In this document: positions 26,475 through 34,987 of the stretch, piece by piece
How positions within the stretch are numbered: the first letter of the stretch is position 1
Layout of the letters: each line of letters starts with the position of its first letter
Assembly (NCBI RefSeq): GCF_000737195.2
Contig: NZ_JALM01000003.1
Coordinates: 122,795-186,794 of the forward strand
Reading direction: 5' to 3'
Length of the DNA stretch: 64,000 bases
Source of the DNA: Sciscionella sediminilitoris
Lineage (GTDB): Bacteria > Actinomycetota > Actinomycetes > Mycobacteriales > Pseudonocardiaceae
Made by a program: the position numbers and the translations under genes
Notes under the pieces: model-generated
Told to the model about the DNA's origin: nothing
What the model saw: the letters and a program-made list of their open reading frames with translations, nothing else
The model's database searches: none

Positions 26475-27383
26475 ATGAGAATTCGGATCAAAGCGGCTAT
26501 CGCGGCCGCCGTGGCCGTCGTCTCGGCCGGTACCGTGATGACGACGGCGAACGCCGAAACCCGGGTCACCGAGGGCTGTCCGGGAACCATGGTCTTCGGG
26601 GTCGGTGGTCGCGCCGATCCGGATGCCGCGTTCTACAAGGACATCCCGCTGCCCGCGGGATTCGCACTGCAGCGGGTGCACTATTCGGCGGAGTTCTTCC
26701 CGGTCACCGGGCTCAAGAGCTATGACGACTCGATCGCCGAGGGAATCGGGAACCTCAGCCGGGATGTGTACGACTTCCACGGGCGCTGCGGCGGTTCGCA
26801 CATCCTGATCACCGGCTACTCGATGGGCGCCAGGGTCGCCGGGGACACGCTGCACAACATCGGCGTGGAGAACAAGATCCCGAAGAATCAGGTCGACGGC
26901 GTGCTCTACGCCGATCCGCGGCGGGTCGGCCCGAACGGAACACCCGGTGGAATCGAGGGAAATATTCCGACACCGATCAAGGGCATCACGATGAACGGCC
27001 CGCGCGGATTCGCCGGAATCCCGGTGCACGAGATCTGCAACCAGAACGACGGCGCCTGCCTTTCCGCCAATCCGTTCACCAACTTCCTGCAGTTCGCGAA
27101 CGGAATCCAGGGTGCGGTCGCCGCGGGTGCGCACAACTACCCGCAACCCAACCCCGTCGCCGACCGCGGCAATTTCGACACCGTGCGACCGCAGGCGCCG
27201 GTGATCCAGTACGGCCCGCCCCTTCCGGTGCAGATCCCCACCCCGTGGGAACTGTTCAACGGCAAGATCCCGGGAACCCAGGGCCAGGCCGCGATCCAGC
27301 AGTTCCGCGACCGGCTCGGCACCGTGCTCTCCCCGGAGGCCGAGAAGAAACTCGACGAGGTGCCGTTCCTCGGCATGGCCTGA
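26475..27383 (+). CDS. secreted cutinase/PE-PPE-domain-like serine hydrolase
   Basis: The protein has 302 residues with a Sec signal peptide (MRIRIKAAIAAAVAVVSAGT..., cut after ANA at residue 27). The mature enzyme contains the nucleophile elbow GYSMGARVAGD and a preceding TVMVFGVGG-like strand (here GTMVFGVGGRADP). The aspartate/histidine region lies around VHEICNQNDGACLSAN and AHNYPQ. This is the layout of the PE-PPE/cutinase-like alpha/beta hydrolases of mycolic-acid actinobacteria and relatives, acting on esters or lipids outside the cell. ATG 26475 is preferred to TTG 26472; AAAGGTG lies upstream. Monocistronic, with its own promoter and a strong terminator. Confidence 0.85.
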   Translation: MRIRIKAAIAAAVAVVSAGTVMTTANAETRVTEGCPGTMVFGVGGRADPDAAFYKDIPLPAGFALQRVHYSAEFFPVTGLKSYDDSIAEGIGNLSRDVYDFHGRCGGSHILITGYSMGARVAGDTLHNIGVENKIPKNQVDGVLYADPRRVGPNGTPGGIEGNIPTPIKGITMNGPRGFAGIPVHEICNQNDGACLSANPFTNFLQFANGIQGAVAAGAHNYPQPNPVADRGNFDTVRPQAPVIQYGPPLPVQIPTPWELFNGKIPGTQGQAAIQQFRDRLGTVLSPEAEKKLDEVPFLGMA

Positions 27384-27401
27384 CCAGGCAGACCGGATCC
27401 G

Positions 27402-27432
27402 GTGCGGGGGCCACTATCGGTGGCCCCCGCAC
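27402..27432 (+). terminator. strong hairpin terminator after the hydrolase gene
   Basis: GTGCGGGGGCCAC (27402-27414) and GTGGCCCCCGCAC (27420-27432) form a perfect 13-bp stem around the loop TATCG. It lies 19 nt past the stop. There is no U-tract. Confidence 0.8.
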
Positions 27433-27454
27433 TCATGCGTTGCCCGCCGGACCG

Positions 27455-27658
27455 TCACTCGAGCACGGCCGTTGCTTCGACCTCCACCAGCACATCGGGC
27501 TCGAACAGATACTCGACCCCGATCAGCGAGGCGGGTGGCATCGGTTGCGGCAGGCCGATCCCCGCGGCGAGCCGGTCGACATCCGACAGGAACTCGGTGA
27601 TCTGCTCCGGGGCCCACTTCGTGACGTAGAAACTCAGCCGTACCACATCGCCGAAACC
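27455..27658 (-). pseudogene. RidA-family gene, 5' part deleted
   Basis: Only the C-terminal half of a YjgF/YER057c/UK114 (RidA) protein remains. It begins at GFGDVVRLSFYVTKWAPEQ and ends with FEPDVLVEVEATAVLE and a normal stop. The conserved arginine region of the family (PPAS then ...VE) is kept but the first 55-65 residues of the barrel are gone. Upstream of about 27658 the sequence abruptly becomes the coding strand of another gene. A start codon and ribosome site are absent. RidA proteins hydrolyse reactive imines; this copy cannot fold. Confidence 0.75.
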
Positions 27659-27662
27659 GGCG

Positions 27663-28107
27663 CCGCACCGCGAACTGCTCGACCAGGTGCTCGACAAGTG
27701 GTCCCGGCAGGTGCTCAACGCGCTGTGTGAACGGCCATGCCGATTCAACGAGCTGCGCCGCGTCATCCCCGCGGTGACCCAGGAATCCCTCACCGCCGCA
27801 CTGCGCAGGCTGGAGCGCGAATGGCATCATCGAGCGGCTGCTCGTCAGTACCCGCCCGGTCGCCGTCGAGTACCGGATCACCGAGCTCGGCAAGACTCTG
27901 CGCCATCCCGTCGACGTCCTGCTGGAGTGGGCCGAGGCGCAGCTGCCCGCGATCGAGGCGGCACGTGCGAGGTTCGACGGCGGACAGCCCTGGATACGGC
28001 GGATCCCGGGATCTCAGGCGGCGGTCCGCAGGTACCGCCGCGCCCAGTCCGCGAAGCTGGTGAGCGGGATACCCAGATCCCTTGCGTACTGCGGACGGCC
28101 GGGCTGA
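27663..28107 (+). pseudogene. HxlR-family regulator, 5' truncated and frameshifted
   Basis: From about 27663 the reading PHRELLDQVLDKWSRQVLNA then CRFNELRRVIPAVTQESL is a typical HxlR winged helix lacking its first residues and start. At about 27820 an apparent extra base shifts the frame. The continuation NGIIERLLVSTRPVAVEYRI then LGKTLRHPVDVLLEWAEAQL lies in the next frame, with RRLER immediately before the shift. The second frame runs through the original end into the 3' end of the NmrA-like gene. One deletion and one 1-bp insertion explain the state. Confidence 0.75.
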
Positions 28108-28937
28108 CCGGCCACGTTCAGCCACTCGTGCGAGGCGCCCATCGGCGGCATTCCGGCGGCGACGGCTTCCGGTTCGGTCATGTCCGGTGCGGACAACGGT
28201 GTGCCGAGAGCGCCGGAGAGGATCTCGGCGATCTCGGTCATCGACAGGTAGTCGCTCGCCAGTTCCAGCTCGACCCGGTCGAAACGCCGCGGCGCGGCAA
28301 TGGCAGCGGCGGCCGCCCGGCCGATGTCGTCCACCGCGACCAGGGACAGCCGGGTTTCCGGGCGCAGCAGGCTCACCAGCCCGCCCGCGATGCCGCGCGG
28401 GAACAGATACGCCATGGACGGCAGGAAGTTCTCCATGAAGAAGCCCGGTTTGAGCAGTGTCCAGTGCGGGAAACCGGCGGCGCGAACCCGGTCCTGGATC
28501 GCGGTCTTGGCACCCATGGTGGGCTCCATCGAAGCCCAGCGGCCCTCGGCCCAGCCGGGCGTCTCGGTGTGCCGGCCCGCGCCGCTGACGGAGGTGTGCA
28601 CGAACTGCGGCACACCTCCGTCTTTCGCGGCCTCGATGAGGTTGATGCCCTGAGTCACCTCCCCGTCGAAATCGACCCCCTCGGCGCTCATCTCGGGCAT
28701 CTGCACGGAGAACACGGCACGAACGCCCTCGGCGGCCCGGCGCACCGAATCGCGATCGCGCAGATCGCCGGTGACCAGTTCGGCGCCCAGCGCTTCGACG
28801 GCCCTGGCCCGTTCGGTGGCCGGATCGCGCACCAGGGCGCCGACGGGAACATCCGCCGCGAGCAAGGCACGGGCGGTGGCGCCGCCTTGCCTGCCGGTGG
28901 CACCGGTGACCAGAACGGGCGCGGAATCTTCGGGCAC
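28014..28937 (-). CDS. NmrA-like NAD(P)-binding protein
   Basis: This 307-residue atypical short-chain dehydrogenase has the NADP motif VLVTGATGRQGGATARALL and no YxxxK catalytic pair, as in NmrA/HSCARG redox sensors and quinone-reductase-like family members. GALVRDPATERARAVEALGA follows the usual adenosine-ribose discriminating segment. The GTG start at 28937 has GAGGAG upstream. It is divergent from a TetR regulator gene with two large palindromes between them. Possible roles are redox sensing, quinone reduction or modification of a small ligand. Confidence 0.85.
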   Translation of the reverse strand: MPEDSAPVLVTGATGRQGGATARALLAADVPVGALVRDPATERARAVEALGAELVTGDLRDRDSVRRAAEGVRAVFSVQMPEMSAEGVDFDGEVTQGINLIEAAKDGGVPQFVHTSVSGAGRHTETPGWAEGRWASMEPTMGAKTAIQDRVRAAGFPHWTLLKPGFFMENFLPSMAYLFPRGIAGGLVSLLRPETRLSLVAVDDIGRAAAAAIAAPRRFDRVELELASDYLSMTEIAEILSGALGTPLSAPDMTEPEAVAAGMPPMGASHEWLNVAGQPGRPQYARDLGIPLTSFADWARRYLRTAA

Positions 28938-28963
28938 AGCAGCACTCCTCGGGTGATCCAGCT

Positions 28964-29015
28964 AAACGGCGGGTCCCGCCGTTTCCACTCCGCTAGGATA
29001 TGGCGGGGCCCGCCA
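28964..29015. promoter_or_regulatory. paired TetR operators
   Basis: Two perfect palindromes share the core GGCGGGnCCCGCC. One has 10-bp arms (AAACGGCGGG, centre 28974, positions 28964-28984). The other has 7-bp arms (TGGCGGG, centre 29008, positions 29001-29015). Centres are 34 bp apart. TAGGAT at 28995-29000 between them is a candidate -10 for the TetR gene. This is a textbook arrangement for a regulator controlling itself and the divergent NmrA-like gene. Confidence 0.8.
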
Positions 29016-29039
29016 CTTAGCAACCTCGGAGGTGTCACC

Positions 29040-29606
29040 GTGCCCGAACACCAGCGCGCCGACGCCCGGCGCAACTACGCGCACATCCTGGCCGTGGCCG
29101 AGAAAGAGGTCGCCGCCCGAGGCGCCGCCGCCTCCCTGGAGCAGATCGCCCGCACCGCGCGGGTGGGTTCGGCGACCGTGCGCAGGCACTTCCCCACTCG
29201 CCGCGCGTTACTGGAGGCGGTCTCCGCGAACCGGATCGAGGCGCTGTGCACCCGCGCCCGCGAGCTGACCGGCGCCGGCGACAGCCGCGGCGCACTCCTG
29301 GAATGGCTGGGGGAGGTCGTCACCTACTCGGTCTCCGCCCGCGGGCTGGCTGCCGCGCTGGCCTACGACGACACCGAGACCGATCCGGTGCACGGGAACA
29401 GTTGCGCGGCGGCACTGGTAGAAGCGGGAAACCCCTTGCTGCGCCGCGCCGTGCGGGATGGCGCGGTGGCCTCCGGGGTCACCCTCACCGACCTGATCAC
29501 CCTGGTCGTCGGTATCGCACTGGCCACCGAGCACCACCGGGAGCCCACCGCAGCGGCCGACCGGTTGTTCCGGCTGGCCGTGGCCGGACTGAGCCCACGG
29601 GCCTGA
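29040..29606 (+). CDS. TetR-family repressor
   Basis: The protein has 188 residues from GTG 29040, with GGAGG seven bases upstream. The HTH is in ASLEQIARTARVGSATVRRH then FPTRRALLEAV, typical of TetR members with the SBP-like C-terminal domain (HGNSCAAALVEAGNPLLRRA). The C-terminal helices form the ligand pocket. It very likely represses the divergent NmrA-like gene by binding the GGCGGG palindromes. The inducer is unknown. Confidence 0.9.
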   Translation: MPEHQRADARRNYAHILAVAEKEVAARGAAASLEQIARTARVGSATVRRHFPTRRALLEAVSANRIEALCTRARELTGAGDSRGALLEWLGEVVTYSVSARGLAAALAYDDTETDPVHGNSCAAALVEAGNPLLRRAVRDGAVASGVTLTDLITLVVGIALATEHHREPTAAADRLFRLAVAGLSPRA

Positions 29607-29625
29607 TCCGGAGCCGAACCGGCCA

Positions 29626-30459
29626 TCAATCGGCGAGCAACCGCTCCAGTGCCGACTGGCTCTCCTGATCCGCGGCACGGTAGAGCACCAGTAGCTGGTC
29701 CGGGTCCTGCAGCGGCCGCAGCGTCTCGAACTGCACGGTGAGCACACCGGCCTCGGGATGGCGCATGGTCTTGCGCCCGCGGCCGCTGACCTTGACGTCG
29801 CGCTCGGCCCACAGGCGCGCGAAATCCTCGTTGCCCGCGGTGAATTCGGCGATCAGGTCGATCAGCCCCTGGTCGTCGGGATGCGCGGCCCATGCGGCGC
29901 GCAGATGGGCGATCCCTTCCCGCACCACGCGTTCGCGATCGAGATAGAACTCGCGTACCCGCGGGTGCATCAGGCACAGCCACATCGAATTGCGCTGGGC
30001 GGGTGCCAGGGTCTCGAGGTCCACCAGCAGCCGCGTCGTCTCGGTGTTCCAGGCCAGGATGTCGTAGCGGTGGTTCAGCAGCATGGCCGGTAGCGGGGAC
30101 AGATCGGCGACCAGCTGGGCCAGCGGCGGTGCCGGAGTGGTGGCGAGCTTGTCCGTGTTCCGCGGGCGCTGCTGGGCCAGATCGAAGAGGTAGACGCGCT
30201 CGTCCGGGGTCAGGCGCAGCGCCCCGGCCAGCGCCTCGACGACCTCCGCCGAGGGGCGCAGCCCGCGCGCCTGTTCCAGCCGGACGATGTAGTCGATGCT
30301 GATCCCGGCCAGTTCGGCGACCTCCTCGCGGCGCAGTCCCGGGGTTCGCCTGGTCCGGTTGCGGGACGGCAACCCCAGATCGCGCGGATCCAGACGTTCG
30401 CGCCGGGTCCGCAGGAAGGCGGCGAGCTCCTGGGTCTTGTCCACCGTGGCGGTCGTCAT
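29626..30459 (-). CDS. XRE HTH regulator with MmyB-like ligand domain
   Basis: The protein has 277 residues. The N-terminal XRE helix-turn-helix is LRTRRERLDP, TPGLRREEVAELAGISIDYI, VRLEQARGLRPS. The C-terminal MmyB-like PAS-type domain contains LLNHRYDILAWNTETTRLL, the usual fatty-acid or hydrophobic-ligand pocket, and the conserved RNSMWLCLMHPRVREFY. It is divergent from the aldo/keto reductase operon and likely controls it. An inverted repeat (CAGTCC-GGGTA-GGACTG) sits 12 nt before its start. Confidence 0.9.
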   Translation of the reverse strand: MTTATVDKTQELAAFLRTRRERLDPRDLGLPSRNRTRRTPGLRREEVAELAGISIDYIVRLEQARGLRPSAEVVEALAGALRLTPDERVYLFDLAQQRPRNTDKLATTPAPPLAQLVADLSPLPAMLLNHRYDILAWNTETTRLLVDLETLAPAQRNSMWLCLMHPRVREFYLDRERVVREGIAHLRAAWAAHPDDQGLIDLIAEFTAGNEDFARLWAERDVKVSGRGRKTMRHPEAGVLTVQFETLRPLQDPDQLLVLYRAADQESQSALERLLAD

Positions 30460-30470
30460 GACCGGTGCAA

Positions 30471-30487
30471 CAGTCCGGGTAGGACTG
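30471..30487. promoter_or_regulatory. candidate operator of the XRE/aldo-keto divergent region
   Basis: CAGTCC (30471-30476) and GGACTG (30482-30487) are inverted repeats separated by GGGTA. They lie in the 118-nt interval between the divergent start codons, next to the regulator start. Confidence 0.45.
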
Positions 30488-30577
30488 GTGTTCCCAGGAA
30501 GTTCTCTCCCTTACCCGCGCCGTGCCGCGAGCGCAGACTCGCTGTCGGCAACGGAGAACACGCACAGGAGGAACCCC

Positions 30578-31648
<1,071 letters not shown>

Positions 31649-31654
<6 letters not shown>

Positions 31655-31698
31655 CACATCATCTACCTTGGAGGCAGTATCAATGTGATACGTCAACT
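31649..31698 (+). promoter_or_regulatory. internal promoter with nested inverted repeats
   Basis: TTGACA (31651-31656) and CAGTAT (31675-31680), 18 nt apart, form a promoter whose -35 overlaps the aldo/keto reductase stop codon. AGTTGACACATCAT (31649-31662) and GTGATACGTCAACT (31685-31698) are imperfect inverted repeats (11 of 14). A nested palindrome TATCA-ATG-TGATA occupies 31678-31690. The glyoxalase-to-GNAT genes can therefore probably be expressed separately under their own repressor. Confidence 0.55.
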
Positions 31699-31723
31699 AA
31701 ACTGCGAGACCGGAGGAGCGACC

Positions 31724-32215
31724 ATGCCGAACACCGAACACGCCGCGGCCGAGCGTGACCGGCTGCGCGCGCGATACCTGCGACCGGCCGGTCAGCGCCC
31801 GGCCTCGACGGCGCGCGGGCTGCACCACACGGCACTGCTGTCCGCCGATGTGGAAACCACGATTCGCTTCTATCAGGACCTGCTGGAGTTTCCGCTGACC
31901 GAACTGATCGAGAACCGGGACTACCCGGGCTCCTCGCATTTCTTCTTCGACATCGGGAACGGCAATCTGCTCGCCTTCTTCGACTTCCCCGGCCTGGACC
32001 TCGGCCCGTACGCGGAGGTACTCGGCGGGCTGCACCACATCGCCATCTCGGTGGAACCCGGACAGTGGCACCGCCTGGTCGCCAAGCTCGATCAAGCCGG
32101 GATCGAACACGAGACACACAGTAAGGTCTCGGTGTATTTCCGTGATCCGGACGGTGCACGCATCGAGCTGATCTCCGATCCGCTCGGCGAGATGTACGGC
32201 GACACCGTCCTGTGA
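31724..32215 (+). CDS. VOC/glyoxalase-fold protein
   Basis: The protein has 163 residues. GLHHTALLSADVETTIRFYQ begins a single VOC module, and LLAFFDFPGLDLGPY plus GLHHIAISVEPGQWHRLVAK form its second half. VSVYFRDPDGARIELISDP closes it with a conserved metal-ligand glutamate. Such proteins are lyases, dioxygenases or resistance proteins using a divalent metal. GGAGGAG precedes ATG 31724. It is the first gene after the internal promoter, so it is likely the prime target of that control. Confidence 0.85.
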   Translation: MPNTEHAAAERDRLRARYLRPAGQRPASTARGLHHTALLSADVETTIRFYQDLLEFPLTELIENRDYPGSSHFFFDIGNGNLLAFFDFPGLDLGPYAEVLGGLHHIAISVEPGQWHRLVAKLDQAGIEHETHSKVSVYFRDPDGARIELISDPLGEMYGDTVL

Positions 32216-32265
32216 CCGTGGCCGGTTCCGCGGCGCGGGAGGAGAGCGACGACGGGTGAGGTGAG

Positions 32266-32739
32266 ATGCGACCGTTCCTGGACAAGGTCATGCCCGAGGC
32301 GTGGCAGGCCGCGCAGAGCTATTCGACCGCGATACGCGAGGCCGCTCTCCAGCGGGGACTGAGTGTCCAGGAGACCGAGTTCATCAAGGTCCGGTCCTCG
32401 CAGCTCAACGGTTGCGCCTTCTGCCTCGACCTGCATGCCAGGCAAGCCCGCCAAGCCGGGGTCACCCAGCAGAAGCTCGACATGCTCGCGGCCTGGCGGG
32501 AATCCGGCAACTACACCGATCGCGAGGAAGCGGTGCTGGCGATCGCGGAAGCGGCCACCCTGCTGCCGCTGACCGAGGATGCGCAGGCCGACCTCGTCGC
32601 CGCCCGCCATGTCCTCGGCGATGAGCAATTCGTCGCGGCCGAGTGGATCGCGGTCACGATCAACGCGTTCAACCGCGTCTCCATCCTCAGCGAGCATCCG
32701 GTGCGCCCGCGCGATTCCGAGGGAAAGGTGATCCGATGA
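32266..32739 (+). CDS. carboxymuconolactone decarboxylase (AhpD-like) family protein
   Basis: The 157-residue CMD-fold protein has the redox motif NGCAFCLDLHARQA, i.e. CxxC with the proton-relay histidine, as in AhpD alkylhydroperoxidases. KVRSSQLNG directly before and a C-terminal NAFNRVSILSEHPV are conserved. Despite the family name it is not PcaC. The cysteine pair points to peroxide or disulfide chemistry. Its stop overlaps the pirin start (ATGA). Confidence 0.88.
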   Translation: MRPFLDKVMPEAWQAAQSYSTAIREAALQRGLSVQETEFIKVRSSQLNGCAFCLDLHARQARQAGVTQQKLDMLAAWRESGNYTDREEAVLAIAEAATLLPLTEDAQADLVAARHVLGDEQFVAAEWIAVTINAFNRVSILSEHPVRPRDSEGKVIR

Positions 32740-33779
32740 GCAATCTCGACGAGAATCCCCATCTGTCGGTGCTCGATCCCGGACAGCCGTGCACGGCGGT
32801 CGAGATCCTCGAGCCGCGCCTGGTCCCGCTGGGCGGGCCGCGCGCCATGACCGTGTACCGGACCTTGCCGCAGCGGAACCGCTCGCTGGTGGGTGCCTGG
32901 TGTTTCCTGGATCATTACGGGCCCGACGATGTCTCGGCGACCGGCGGTATGCAGGTGCCAAGACATCCGCACACCGGACTGGCGACGGTCTCCTGGCTGT
33001 TCACCGGCCGCATCGACCATCTGGACTCCGGCGGGAACGCGGCCGCGGTACTGCCCGGCGAACTGAACCTGATGATCGCCGGGCAAGGCATCACCCACCA
33101 GGAGATCAGCAGTGCCGACACCCGCACCCTGCACGGTGTCCAGCTCTGGTACGCCCTCCCCGAGGCGACGCGGTTCACCGAGAACCGGTTCGAGCACTAC
33201 ACGCCCGAGCCCGTCCGGACACCGGGCCTGACCGCCCGGGTCTTCCTCGGCGAACTGCTCGGTTCGGCGTCCCCGGTGGCCACCCGCACGCCCGAGCTGC
33301 TCGGTGCCGAACTGCTGCTGGAGCCCGGCGCTTCGGTGACCCTGGATGTCCGGGCCGACTTCGAATACGGACTACTCGCCGAGACCGGGAACATCGCGGT
33401 CAACCGGACCCGGGCGGAGCACCGCAGCCTCGCGTATGTGCCGCCGGGCTCGGACACACTCACGGTCACCGCGGGGCCCGAGGGCGCACGGGCCCTGCTG
33501 CTCGGCGGGATCCCGCTCGGCGAACAGATCGTGATGTGGTGGAACTTCGTCGGCCGCAGCCACGAGGAGATCGCCGAATTCCGGCGCCGTTACCAGGCCG
33601 AGCTCGGGTTCGAAGCCGCGCACCCGGAAGATTCCGGCAAACCCCCGCTGTTCGGGCGATTCCCGCCCGGCCAGCAGCAGCCGCTTCCCGCGCCCGAGCT
33701 GCCCGCGGTACGACTGCGGCCACGCAGCCAGAACCACACCGGTGCCGAGAACACCCCCGGACAAGGAGAGCGGTCATGA
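32736..33779 (+). CDS. pirin family protein
   Basis: The 347-residue bicupin contains the pirin N-terminal signature RHPHTGLATVSWLFTGRIDH, with metal-binding histidines, and LMIAGQGITHQEIS carrying the further His/Glu ligands. The C-terminal pirin domain ends in MWWNFVGRSHEEIAEFRRRY. Bacterial pirins can be quercetinase-like dioxygenases or redox-linked regulators. Both ends overlap neighbours by 4 nt, so it is tightly linked to the AhpD-like and GNAT genes, consistent with a stress or flavonoid/aromatic role. Confidence 0.9.
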   Translation: MSNLDENPHLSVLDPGQPCTAVEILEPRLVPLGGPRAMTVYRTLPQRNRSLVGAWCFLDHYGPDDVSATGGMQVPRHPHTGLATVSWLFTGRIDHLDSGGNAAAVLPGELNLMIAGQGITHQEISSADTRTLHGVQLWYALPEATRFTENRFEHYTPEPVRTPGLTARVFLGELLGSASPVATRTPELLGAELLLEPGASVTLDVRADFEYGLLAETGNIAVNRTRAEHRSLAYVPPGSDTLTVTAGPEGARALLLGGIPLGEQIVMWWNFVGRSHEEIAEFRRRYQAELGFEAAHPEDSGKPPLFGRFPPGQQQPLPAPELPAVRLRPRSQNHTGAENTPGQGERS

Positions 33780-34138
33780 CCGAAAATCGCTTCGAAGTAC
33801 AGGAACGGCCCGAAGAATCGCGTTATGTGCTCATCGATCTCGAGGCCGCGGATCCGGCGGGGAACGTCATCGGCGAGGAGTCCTACGTCGACGTGGAGAA
33901 CTCCGGAAACACCGAGCGCGTGCTGTTCCACACCGGCGTCTCCGAGGACTACGGCGGCCGGGGACTCGCCTCCTTCCTGGTGCACGATGTCGTCGAGGAC
34001 GTCATCGCCAAGGGATACGCCGTCGTCCCGGTCTGCCCCTATGTCGCCGCGTGGCTGCCGAAGCATCCCGAGTACGCCGAGCATGTCGTCAAGCCCGCTC
34101 CCGCGCATCTGCGCGCGGTGGACGCACGACAGGGGTGA
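33776..34138 (+). CDS. GNAT-like N-acetyltransferase (YjdJ type)
   Basis: The short 120-residue GNAT-fold protein has the acetyl-CoA loop SEDYGGRGLASFLVHDVVED and the family tail GYAVVPVCPYVAAWLPKHPE, both characteristic of the small YjdJ/COG2388 branch. Members are minimal acetyltransferases of unknown substrate. It is the last gene of the plus-strand operon and ends only four bases from the convergent FAH gene. Confidence 0.88.
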   Translation: MTENRFEVQERPEESRYVLIDLEAADPAGNVIGEESYVDVENSGNTERVLFHTGVSEDYGGRGLASFLVHDVVEDVIAKGYAVVPVCPYVAAWLPKHPEYAEHVVKPAPAHLRAVDARQG

Positions 34139-34142
34139 CCGG

Positions 34143-34979
34143 TCAGGCCGGGCGCAGCCGCTGCCGCTGTTCGCCGAGCCCGTCGATCGCGCAGGACATC
34201 ACGTCACCCGCGGCCAGGTACGGGAACCGCCCGGACAGTGCGACGCCTTCGGGGGTGCCGGTGTTGAGCAGGTCGCCGGGTTCGAGCACCATGACCTGGC
34301 TGAGCCGGTGGATCAGGGTGGCCACGGAGAAGATCATGTCGGCCGTGCTGGAGTCCTGCCTCGGCCTGCCGTTCACCGCCGAGCGCAGCCGCAGCGCCTG
34401 TGGATCGGGGATCTCGTCGGCGCTCACCAGCCAGGGCCCGAGCGGGTTGAAGGTCTCGCAGCTCTTGCCCTTGGACCACTGCCCGCCGCTGAGCTCGAGC
34501 TGAAACGCACGCTCGGAGACGTCGTTGGAGACGGTGTATCCGGCGACGTGGTCGAGTGCCTGTTCCGGGGATTCCAGGTACCGGGCCCGGCTGCCGATGA
34601 CCACGCCGAGTTCGACCTCCCAGTCGGTCTTGGTCGATCCGCGCGGCAGCAGCACCTCGTCCTCCGGCCCGACGACGGTGTTGGGGGCCTTGTAGAACAC
34701 GACCGGTTCGCTCGGCGGGGCGGCACCGGATTCGGCGGCGTGCGCGGCGTAGTTCATGCCGATGCAGACCACCGCGCCCGGCCGGGCGATCGGTGCGCCG
34801 ATCCGCTCGCCGCGGATGTCGATCTCGGGCAGCTCCGCCTCGGCGATCCGGGCGACGTCGAGCGCGGCCAGGAAACTCGCGTCCACCTCGGCGGTGACCG
34901 GCCGCAGGTCGAAGTACCGGCCCTGCCTGGCCACGACGGGACGTTCGGCTCCCACTGGGCCGATGCGCAGGAATTTCAT
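34143..34979 (-). CDS. FAH-family hydrolase, 2,4-diketo-3-deoxy-sugar-acid type
   Basis: The 278-residue enzyme has CIGMNYAAHAAESG near the front, the acidic metal site DWEVELGVVIG, and SNDVSERAFQLE. GTPEGVALSGRFPYL closes the active site. It is the last gene of a minus-strand operon that also encodes an SDR, an amidohydrolase and an enolase-superfamily dehydratase. That set is typical of non-phosphorylative sugar-acid degradation, where the FAH enzyme cleaves a 2,4-diketo-3-deoxy acid into pyruvate and a hydroxyacid. The precise sugar is not determined. Confidence 0.85.
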   Translation of the reverse strand: MKFLRIGPVGAERPVVARQGRYFDLRPVTAEVDASFLAALDVARIAEAELPEIDIRGERIGAPIARPGAVVCIGMNYAAHAAESGAAPPSEPVVFYKAPNTVVGPEDEVLLPRGSTKTDWEVELGVVIGSRARYLESPEQALDHVAGYTVSNDVSERAFQLELSGGQWSKGKSCETFNPLGPWLVSADEIPDPQALRLRSAVNGRPRQDSSTADMIFSVATLIHRLSQVMVLEPGDLLNTGTPEGVALSGRFPYLAAGDVMSCAIDGLGEQRQRLRPA

Positions 34980-34987
34980 CGCTCACC

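Noticed and set aside
27687..29039. 450-codon extension upstream of the TetR gene
   Set aside because: The extension is antisense to the NmrA-like gene. Only its first codons, belonging to the HxlR remnant, are meaningful.
32266..32739. gamma-carboxymuconolactone decarboxylase (PcaC) of the beta-ketoadipate pathway
   Set aside because: The protein has the AhpD-type CxxC motif and sits in a redox cassette far from the cat/pca operon.
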